NCBI GenBank assembly: GCA_030637945.1
Contig: DAOWFN010000218.1
Coordinates: 1 to 6,488, forward strand
DNA: 6,488 nucleotides
Direction: 5' to 3'
Source of the DNA: Gammaproteobacteria bacterium
GTDB lineage: Bacteria > Pseudomonadota > Gammaproteobacteria > SZUA-229
In this document: positions 1-5,544 of the stretch, piece after piece
Layout of the letters: each line of letters begins with the position of its first letter
Numbering within the stretch: position 1 is the first letter of the stretch
Notes under the pieces: model-generated
Databases searched by the model: none
The model's input: the letters and a program-made list of their open reading frames with translations, nothing else
Told to the model about the DNA's origin: nothing
Translations under genes and position numbers: made by a program

Positions 1-286
1 GGCGAGTTACTTTTCTTTATGGATTACTTCCCTGTAATCCACCCTACGGGCCGAGCAAAGCTCGTTCAAATTTGTTCCAGACAAATTTAGTCAATAGCAA
101 AAGAAAAGTAACCAAAAGAATGCCATCCCGATTCGTTTGCCCCGAGAAAAACGTTCGGGGTGCCTGAATGACGCGGTGTTGCCAACGAGTCGCTCTGATG
201 CGCCATCCGGGCGCACAGAGCTAAATTTGCCTTCCCTGGCAAATTTCCTCTACCAACACAGCGTCATTCAGCAAACAAAAAGGGAT
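1..286 (+). repeat. Multi-arm palindromic repeat module, left copy
   Basis: Non-coding element made of nested inverted repeats. Sub-module A has a perfect 12-bp outer stem, TTACTTTTCTTT (7-18) with its complement at 100-111. This encloses three hairpins: 21-27/34-40 (7 bp), 52-56/60-64 (5 bp) and 68-75/81-88 (8 bp), a cloverleaf-like plan. Sub-module B has a CCCCGA/TCGGGG hairpin (140-145/155-160). It also has a long stem 164-174/261-271 continuing after one mismatch into 176-181/254-259, which encloses two arms: 192-203/211-221 with one bulged base, and 223-231/238-246 (9 bp perfect). Flanking pairs GTTTGC/GCAAAC (135-140/271-276) and ATCCC/GGGAT (125-129/282-286) extend the symmetry. The motif GGCGAGTTACTTTTCTTT…AAAGAAAAGTAACCAAAAG resembles an intergenic repeat I remember as common in gammaproteobacteria; that is memory, not a search. 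The element starts exactly at the window edge, so it may extend further left. No coding function is evident. Confidence 0.8.
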
Positions 287-387
287 CCCCGGAACCAATA
301 AAGATAAACAAAATCGGATATTGAAGTATATGTTTTTACATTAAAGGCTGTTTTATTCTTTAGATTTTCCTTCCACCTTTAAGCAAG
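287..387. other. AT-rich spacer between the two repeat modules
   Basis: About 100 bases of AT-rich sequence separating the two palindromic modules. I see no open reading frame, no clear promoter and no strong inverted repeat in it. In a composite-element reading it would be the central cargo-free segment. Confidence 0.5.
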
Positions 388-485
388 CCATCTAGGCAGC
401 ACAGTTATCATGTGCTTTCTGTGAAAACTGTTTGAGCGTTTTTTGCGAGTTTTTTCACAGCATGATAGCTGTGCTGCCTAGATGG
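388..485. repeat. Long near-perfect hairpin inverted repeat (98 bp)
   Basis: The arms 388-404 (CCATCTAGGCAGCACAG) and 469-485 are perfectly complementary over 17 bp. The pairing continues through 405-412/461-468 with a single T·G position, giving 25 bp. A bulge (413-418) then leads to a further perfect 9-bp stem, 419-427/452-460. The apical loop is T-rich. The unit is therefore one long hairpin, typical in form of a mobile palindromic repeat or MITE-like unit. I see no target-site duplication immediately outside the arms and no reading frame that looks like a real protein. It forms the distal arm of the right-hand repeat module and sits where module 1-286 has its own long stem (164-181/254-271). 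Confidence 0.8.
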
Positions 486-590
486 GGACCCCTGCGTCTC
501 TTTGCAGGGGCGTAGCTGTAGTGGCGGCTTTTTCTGGTTACTCTTTTTAGCTGTTGAAAAAGAGTAACTCGCCAGCGGGGCGAGACCCGC
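486..590 (-). repeat. Right repeat module, inverted relative to 1-286
   Basis: Read on the minus strand this begins GGCGAGTTACT (573 to 563), the same 11 bases as window positions 1-11. The motif forms a 12-bp perfect stem, GTTACTCTTTTT (537-548) with 557-568, loop 549-556. After AGTAACCAG on the minus strand comes a CCCC/GGGG hairpin (489-495/504-510, 7 bp perfect), and then the long hairpin 388-485. The order of parts (GGCGAG, GTTACT-type stem, AGTAACCA, C4/G4 hairpin, long stem) matches the left module, although most bases differ. A further hairpin, CTCGCC/GGCGAG (568-573/579-584), overlaps an alternative GCGGG/CCCGC pairing (575-579/586-590). Confidence 0.7.
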
Positions 591-643
591 AATGCTCAAA
601 TAAAAATAAGTCGTAAATGCCAACCAAAAAAATAAGAAACTAT

Positions 644-670
644 GCATTCCCACGCGGGAGCATGGGAACG
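644..670 (-). repeat. Short dispersed hairpin repeat (GGGAACG type)
   Basis: GCATTCCCACGCGGGAG followed by CATGGGAACG. The arms TTCCCA (647-652) and TGGGAA (663-668) pair, with a 10-base loop. On the minus strand it reads CGTTCCCATGCTCCCGCG followed by TGGGAATGC, which matches my memory of a very widespread short intergenic repeat in proteobacterial genomes. It lies 105 bp upstream of recQ. No function is inferred. The family assignment rests on memory, the hairpin on the sequence. Confidence 0.6.
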
Positions 671-764
671 AGAGATAAAAAGTAAATAATTCACGTTACA
701 AGCACCCAATATTAAGAGTAAAATTTACCTGAAATATTTCTATCTCAAATCACATGACTACCAC
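671..764 (+). other. recQ upstream leader, no clear promoter
   Basis: An AT-rich stretch between the last hairpin repeat and the recQ ribosome binding site. It is the only plausible location for a recQ promoter that is not inside a repeat. I could not find a convincing pair of -35 and -10 hexamers at normal spacing, so no promoter is called. No LexA-box-like CTG-N10-CAG palindrome was seen. Confidence 0.4.
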
Positions 765-768
765 GGAG
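765..768 (+). promoter_or_regulatory. recQ Shine-Dalgarno (GGAG)
   Basis: GGAG ends 7 bases before the ATG at 776, which is good spacing. It supports 776 as the recQ start. An upstream ATG at 754 is out of frame with recQ. Confidence 0.75.
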
Positions 769-775
769 TACAGAC

Positions 776-2899
776 ATGGAAGATGCTGCTCTCAATTGCT
801 TACAAAACACTTTTGGTTATTCAGATTTTCGCCTGCAACAAAGTGAAATCGTACAGACATTGATCAACGCCGGCGATGCTATCGTGCTCATGCCAACAGG
901 TGGCGGCAAATCACTTTGTTACCAGATTCCTTCTCTGGTACGTGACGGCACAGGTATTATTATTTCACCACTGATCGCCTTGATGCATGATCAGGTGGCT
1001 GCACTGCAGCAACTCGGCATCAACGCCGCTTTTCTAAACTCCACACTCGATGCGCAGACCAGTCGTCAAACTGAGGATGATTTAATTAGCGGCAAGCTGG
1101 AGATGTTATATGTTGCACCGGAAAGACTCACAACAAGCGGCTTTATCAGCTTGTTAAACCGCACCAATATCTCACTTTTCGCTATCGACGAAGCGCATTG
1201 TGTTTCACAGTGGGGCCACGATTTTCGACCCGACTACATCCGGCTAACACTTCTTCACGAACAATTTCCTGACGTGCCCCGTATTGCCTTAACCGCAACC
1301 GCAGATGAAAAAACACGTACAGAAATCAAACATCGCCTCCAGCTTAATGATGCCCGTGAATTTATTTCAAGTTTTGATCGACCCAATATCTGTTACCGTA
1401 TCACCGAAGCACAGAGCAATGCGCGCACAGCATTATTACGTTTCATACAAAACGAACACGAAAATGATACTGGCATCATTTATTGCCTGTCACGTAAAAA
1501 AGTTGAAACCATCGCAGCATGGCTATCTGAGAAAGGTTTTACCGCTCTGCCATACCACGCTGGTTTACCCGCGTCGACAAGAGAGACAAACCAGCACCGC
1601 TTCCTCAATGAAGAGGCCGTCATTATCGTTGCAACCATTGCTTTTGGCATGGGCATAGACAAACCCGATGTACGCTTTGTTGCACACCTGAATTTACCAA
1701 AAAGTATGGAAGCTTATTATCAGGAAACCGGCAGAGCAGGGCGTGATGGATTACCCGCTAACGCCTGGATGGCCTATGGTTTAAAAGACGTAATAACACT
1801 CAAACAGATGATGGCAACATCGACAGCTGAAGAACAATATAAACGCGTCGAACATCATAAACTTGAGACTATGCTCGGTTTTACCGAGATAACTACTTGT
1901 CGACGCCAGTCGTTACTCAACTACTTTGACGAAACCCTGGAAGACCCCTGCGGCAATTGTGATAACTGCATAACGCCTGTAGAGACATGGGACGCAACTG
2001 TCGCTGCACAAAAAGCACTTTCCTGCGTCCACCGCACCGGCCAGCGATTTGGTGTTAACTACCTTATTGACGTATTGACCGGCAAAGATAATGATCGCGT
2101 TAAACAGTTTGGGCATGACAATTTAAGTGTTTTTAATGTTGGTAAAGAGTTTGATGCCAAACAATGGCGCAGTATCTTTCGACAACTTATCAGCCGCAAT
2201 CTGCTTGCTGTTGATTTAGAAGGTCATGGCAGTCTGCATCTTAACGAACCATGCCGGGAGATATTACGTGGCGAAAAAACCTTGTTACTTCGCAAGGAGA
2301 GCAAACGTGAAAAATCTTCACGCAAAGGACGAAAACCATACAATACTGATAACGCGGACAATAATTTGTTATGGGAAGCATTACGTGTTTGTCGTAAAAA
2401 ATTAGCCGAAGAAAATGATGTCCCGCCTTTTGTCATCTTTCACGATGCTACGCTGATGGAAATGATGGAACGGCTGCCAGAAAATCACCAGCAATTTTTA
2501 CAGCTTAACGGTGTCGGCGAAAGCAAACTTGAAAAATACGCAGATGAATTTCTTAAGGCGATAAGCGAACACTCAAACAATATGAAACAGGATGTAACAG
2601 ACACTGTTAACGAAAGCTTAATGCTATTTCGTAGCGGCATGGATGCCGATGCTATAGCCGCACAACGCAACATCAAAACGACAACCGTTTACAGCCATCT
2701 CGCCAACTGTATCGAACAGGGTGAAATCAAACTGAACGAAGTTGTCGATCTGGCGGAACAAGAGATCAATGTCATTCACGAAACATTATTAAGTATTGAT
2801 GATGGTGCCAGAAAACTCAAACCTGTCTACGACGCACTTGATGGCATGTATGACTACAACATTTTGCGTTGTGTACAGGCAGCCGTCATGCCCACTTAA
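776..2899 (+). CDS. recQ: ATP-dependent DNA helicase RecQ, with C-terminal HTH extension
   Basis: A 3'-to-5' superfamily 2 DNA helicase that unwinds recombination and replication intermediates in the cytoplasm. The 707 residues contain motif 0 (FGYSDFRLQQ, 13-22), Walker A MPTGGGKS (39-46), the DEAH box (138-141) with the RecQ aromatic loop SQWGHDFRPDY (144-154), TATA (173-176), and the helicase C-terminal lobe with VATIAFGMGIDKPDVR (285-300) and QETGRAGRDG (316-325). The zinc-binding site is complete (Cys375, 392, 395, 398). A winged-helix RQC region follows (about 405-505) and then an HRDC domain (about 527-600). E. coli RecQ is about 610 residues. The extra ~100 residues here (about 608-707) look like the helix-turn-helix domain found at the C terminus of some bacterial RecQ proteins (MDADAIAAQRNIKTTTVYSH, 622-641). 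The start is supported by GGAG at 765-768. It appears monocistronic: repeats lie upstream and a convergent gene downstream. All catalytic motifs are intact. Confidence 0.97.
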   Translation: MEDAALNCLQNTFGYSDFRLQQSEIVQTLINAGDAIVLMPTGGGKSLCYQIPSLVRDGTGIIISPLIALMHDQVAALQQLGINAAFLNSTLDAQTSRQTEDDLISGKLEMLYVAPERLTTSGFISLLNRTNISLFAIDEAHCVSQWGHDFRPDYIRLTLLHEQFPDVPRIALTATADEKTRTEIKHRLQLNDAREFISSFDRPNICYRITEAQSNARTALLRFIQNEHENDTGIIYCLSRKKVETIAAWLSEKGFTALPYHAGLPASTRETNQHRFLNEEAVIIVATIAFGMGIDKPDVRFVAHLNLPKSMEAYYQETGRAGRDGLPANAWMAYGLKDVITLKQMMATSTAEEQYKRVEHHKLETMLGFTEITTCRRQSLLNYFDETLEDPCGNCDNCITPVETWDATVAAQKALSCVHRTGQRFGVNYLIDVLTGKDNDRVKQFGHDNLSVFNVGKEFDAKQWRSIFRQLISRNLLAVDLEGHGSLHLNEPCREILRGEKTLLLRKESKREKSSRKGRKPYNTDNADNNLLWEALRVCRKKLAEENDVPPFVIFHDATLMEMMERLPENHQQFLQLNGVGESKLEKYADEFLKAISEHSNNMKQDVTDTVNESLMLFRSGMDADAIAAQRNIKTTTVYSHLANCIEQGEIKLNEVVDLAEQEINVIHETLLSIDDGARKLKPVYDALDGMYDYNILRCVQAAVMPT

Positions 2900-2904
2900 T
2901 ATCC

Positions 2905-3098
2905 CATCGATTAAAAACAAAATGACTCGCCACGGATTAGGGCATGCCTACGAGGTGGCAGGGCAATGCATATGTCCATGGATAGGTGGTAGTAGTGTAA
3001 TGCAGGACGCTTACATGGATGCAAGCGGTAGAACGACTCAGGAGACCAAGTCGAGCAATTATCAAAGAGGGTTGTCGAGGACAGTCTTTTATTTTTTT
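2905..3098 (+). ncRNA. Candidate GGA-rich structured RNA (CsrB/RsmZ-like)
   Basis: The spacer between recQ and the convergent acyltransferase is G-rich on the + strand, unlike its AT-rich surroundings. It carries six GGA motifs (2934, 2980, 3005, 3017, 3041, 3079). Several lie in or beside hairpin loops. TGTAA/TTACA plus GC/GC (2996-3003/3009-3015) has loop AGGAC. CGACT/AGTCG (3034-3038/3049-3053) has a GGA loop. GCCAC/GTGGC (2929-2933/2955-2959) has GGA in its internal loop. An alternative stem CGCTT/AAGCG (3008-3012/3023-3027) loops out ACATGGATGC, close to the CsrA consensus ACARGGAUG. The end is a weak TGTC-GAG-GACA hairpin followed by a T-rich tract (3087-3098). GGA in loops is the hallmark of CsrA/RsmA-sequestering RNAs. 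I found no clear promoter, the terminator hairpin is weak, and a recQ 3'-UTR or a GGA-hairpin repeat family are alternatives. Confidence 0.35.
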
Positions 3099-3099
3099 A

Positions 3100-3858
3100 T
3101 TATAAACTTTGTTTCGCCTGCATCATCAATCCATTAATCGCATCTTCCATTTGTGTTTGCACTGGCGATAAATCTTTTTCTGCCTTATCTACATTAACAA
3201 ACTCACCTACTGCAACGACTACCTTTGTAAACGGCTTTGGTATCATAAAACGGTCCCATGACCCTAGATACCAGGCACTCTTTGCCGCACAGGCAATCGG
3301 CAGCATCGGTGCTTTTGTCATTTGAGATAACATAGCAGCGCCGGGTTTGAATTTAAAAATAGGACCCGTTGGACCATCAGATGTAGTAACCGGTGAAATT
3401 TTATCTTTAGTAATAATCTGGAACATATCGCGTAATGCTTTCGCACCCGTTCTGGTCGATGAACCTCTGATCACCTTGGCACCACGTGATGAAACGATTT
3501 TTGCCGGAATTTCGCCATCGACTGAAGGACTGACTAAAAACCCGACTTTCATCCCTCGTTTAATTTGCTGCAACATATACCAGCCACAAAACAGGTGTTG
3601 TTGATGCCAGTAACAGGGGATGACGGTTAGCTGTTCAGACAGAACCTCATCCATATTTTTCTGCCCTATTACTTTGACTCGGCAAGTCAGCCACACCACA
3701 TTAACAATAAGCAATAATAAAAACTTTAATACAACATGACCTGATTTTCTTTTTAAAGTCATCTGCCGACGCAGCTTAATATTCTCTACAGTATGGTTAT
3801 CTTTCTTTTCAGGCGAATTATTTTCGTCTGTATTCTTTGCATAAGGATTTGAGGTCAT
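3100..3858 (-). CDS. DUF374 / lysophospholipid acyltransferase-like membrane protein
   Basis: Predicted acyltransferase of the DUF374 branch of the lysophospholipid acyltransferase (LPLAT) superfamily, acting at the inner membrane; substrate unknown. The 252 residues begin with a polar, lysine-rich stretch (1-40) and one hydrophobic anchor (about 42-58, VVLKFLLLLIVNVVWL). The family motifs follow: WHQQHL (84-89) as the likely catalytic His region, SPSVDGE (110-116), RGSSTRTG (131-138) and TSDGPTGP (159-166), which corresponds to the DGPRGP motif usual in this family, here with Thr for Arg. The ATG at 3856-3858 opens the frame, but the Shine-Dalgarno is weak, so a later start is not excluded; the next Met is residue 33, just before the hydrophobic anchor. 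The gene converges with recQ and is divergent from the P450. Its stop codon abuts the T-rich tract at 3087-3098. A role in lipid acylation is inferred from the family only. Confidence 0.85.
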   Translation of the reverse strand: MTSNPYAKNTDENNSPEKKDNHTVENIKLRRQMTLKRKSGHVVLKFLLLLIVNVVWLTCRVKVIGQKNMDEVLSEQLTVIPCYWHQQHLFCGWYMLQQIKRGMKVGFLVSPSVDGEIPAKIVSSRGAKVIRGSSTRTGAKALRDMFQIITKDKISPVTTSDGPTGPIFKFKPGAAMLSQMTKAPMLPIACAAKSAWYLGSWDRFMIPKPFTKVVVAVGEFVNVDKAEKDLSPVQTQMEDAINGLMMQAKQSL

Positions 3859-4193
3859 AAACTTAATTCACTTATTAAAAATTGCCTGACAAAAAATCCA
3901 TCAACAGGATCAGATGTTGCCAGATGAGGAACATATTTATTATCTAAATCAACTTTTTAAATACCATCTTTTTTATCAAGAGATGCCTGATTCCAATAGT
4001 AATTAGACACTTTACAACCATACGCTTTAACAGAGTTCGTTCGTGCGGCCATTGCTTAACCATCCGTCCATTTACTTGAGAAAGATCATTCTCTCCCTGA
4101 TGTTTTATGTAATATAACCGGACGCGTTCATTGTTATTATTAATGCCTGAGCGTATTGCAGGAAGCATCTCACACTGTTATCTTTCTCCCATT
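3859..4193. other. Divergent intergenic region, no convincing gene
   Basis: An AT-rich region of 335 bp between the minus-strand acyltransferase and the plus-strand P450, expected to hold both promoters. TAATAT (4110-4115) could be a -10 element for the P450, but no good -35 sits at the right distance. A minus-strand frame 4168-3944 could encode 74 residues rich in Lys, Arg and Ile. It has no usable Shine-Dalgarno and no recognisable motif, so I do not call it. No strong inverted repeat or operator-like palindrome was seen. Confidence 0.5.
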
Positions 4194-5501
4194 ATGCCTG
4201 ATATCACCGACAGAACAATACGCGCACCCGGTCCAGATGCGCCGATTACTTTGGATATAAACCTTGAAACACAGCAAACCATAAAAAAATTGCTTGCTGA
4301 ATATGGTGATATAGTCAAAGTCCACAATCCCAAAAACAAGGATCTAAGCTATCTGATCACCAATCCTGATGCTCTGAAACATGTCCTGATCAGCAACCAC
4401 AGTAATTATATTAAAGGCCCTGGATTTGAACGCGTAAAAATGTTGCTTGGCAATGGCATCATCGTTAGCGATGGTGATTTCTGGCGTCGCCAGCGCACCA
4501 TGATACAGCCCGCTTTTAGCCGTAAAAACATTCTTCAGTTATGCGAGATGATAAAGCTGGTAACACAAAACCTGATCCCCAAATGGCGAAAAAAAGCGGA
4601 GACGGGGGAGGCCATCGACATCACCACGGAGATGAGTGAATTTTCACTGGAAGTGATTCTACGTGCATTGCTTAGTAACGACTTCGATCACCTCGTTATA
4701 GAACAAGGCGGGAATCCTTTTGCTTTCCTCACCGAGGACGCCACACGTGACCTGGCTGTTGCAATGAAATTTCGCCAGTCGGGCAAGCTCATTCAAGAGA
4801 TCATAGATACTCGTCGCGATAAAAATCAGGAAGGCGAAGATCTACTGGGCAGCATGATGGCGGCTACCGATAAAGATGGTAAAAACATGTCTGACAAAGA
4901 GCTCATCGATGAGGTCATGACCATGATCATTGCCGGCCACGAAACTTCAGGTGGAACACTTAACTGGCTATGGTATGAATTATCACAAAACCCTGTTGCC
5001 GAAGCCCTTGCCTACGGAGAAGTATCATCTCTGGTAAGTGACAATAATATTTCAACAGATCAACTGGGTGCCTTAGGCTACACAAAACAATGCATCAATG
5101 AAGCGCTTCGATTGTACCCACCGGTCTGGTTATTCAGCCGTAAAGCCGTAAAGGATGATGTATTACAGGGTTATTCTATTTCTGCTGGCTCGAATATTTA
5201 TCTTTCTCCCTATTTCACACACCGTGATCCTGAACTATGGGCTAAACCAAACGAGTTTCATCCCGATCACTTTATAAATGACGGCGCCAACCTCAAGCAC
5301 AAACAAGCCTTTATCCCTTTTTCAGCCGGATCGAGGCGCTGCATTGGCGAATATTTTTCTTATGTAGAGATGCAGCTGCATATGGCTATCATGCTAAAAC
5401 TATTCAAGCTAGATGCTGTGCCTGATCAACAAATGGAAATTGATCCCGGAATTAATTTACGAACTAAAAACAGCATAATGATGCAGATAAATCTACGTTA
5501 A
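4194..5501 (+). CDS. Cytochrome P450 monooxygenase
   Basis: A soluble heme-thiolate monooxygenase that inserts oxygen into an organic substrate using electrons from separate redox partners; no reductase or ferredoxin domain is fused. From the ATG at 4194 it has 435 residues. It shows the C-helix heme-propionate motif WRRQR (97-101), the I-helix oxygen-activation motif AGHET (247-251), the K-helix ExxR (Glu303-Arg306, EALR), and the heme loop FSAGSRRCIG (376-385) with Cys383 as the iron ligand. The usual PERF motif reads PDHF here (357-360), so the Arg of the E-R-R triad is replaced by His. The frame is open further upstream to TTG 4131 and ATG 4143. None of these starts has a good Shine-Dalgarno; 4194 gives a normal P450 N terminus leading directly into a proline-containing APGPDAP segment. 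The sequence style (DGDFWRRQR, QPAFSRK) is that of fatty-acid or terpene hydroxylase-like P450s; the substrate is unknown. It is probably co-transcribed with the ligase 43 bp downstream. Confidence 0.93.
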   Translation: MPDITDRTIRAPGPDAPITLDINLETQQTIKKLLAEYGDIVKVHNPKNKDLSYLITNPDALKHVLISNHSNYIKGPGFERVKMLLGNGIIVSDGDFWRRQRTMIQPAFSRKNILQLCEMIKLVTQNLIPKWRKKAETGEAIDITTEMSEFSLEVILRALLSNDFDHLVIEQGGNPFAFLTEDATRDLAVAMKFRQSGKLIQEIIDTRRDKNQEGEDLLGSMMAATDKDGKNMSDKELIDEVMTMIIAGHETSGGTLNWLWYELSQNPVAEALAYGEVSSLVSDNNISTDQLGALGYTKQCINEALRLYPPVWLFSRKAVKDDVLQGYSISAGSNIYLSPYFTHRDPELWAKPNEFHPDHFINDGANLKHKQAFIPFSAGSRRCIGEYFSYVEMQLHMAIMLKLFKLDAVPDQQMEIDPGINLRTKNSIMMQINLR

Positions 5502-5544
5502 GATAAAATTCACGCAATCTTACATCACCCACCAAAAGTAAATC

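Noticed and set aside
7..111. tRNA gene suggested by the cloverleaf-like fold
   Set aside because: Stem lengths and loops do not match tRNA, and there are no T-loop GTTCRA or other invariant tRNA positions in the right places.
388..485. CRISPR repeat-like sequence (GCCATCTAGGCAGC resembles type I-F repeats)
   Set aside because: Only two copies exist and they are inverted to each other, forming one hairpin. There are no direct repeats, no regular spacers and no cas genes in the window.
408..653. 81-codon minus-strand open frame
   Set aside because: It lies over the hairpin repeats of the right module, and its translation shows no domain or protein-like conservation signature.
1305..1658. 117-codon frame inside recQ
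   Set aside because: A shadow frame of an intact, strongly recognised helicase gene.
2900..3098. 6S RNA, tmRNA, RNase P RNA or SRP RNA in the spacer
   Set aside because: None of the conserved sequence blocks I know for these RNAs is present.
3071..3098. Strong intrinsic terminator for recQ
   Set aside because: The T-rich tract is good, but the preceding hairpin is only four base pairs with a three-base loop, too weak to call on its own. It is mentioned under the candidate RNA.
2796..3137. 113-codon plus-strand frame overlapping the recQ end and the spacer
   Set aside because: It overlaps recQ in another frame and the acyltransferase end on the other strand, and its translation across the spacer is not protein-like. 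The spacer is better explained as structured RNA or a repeat.
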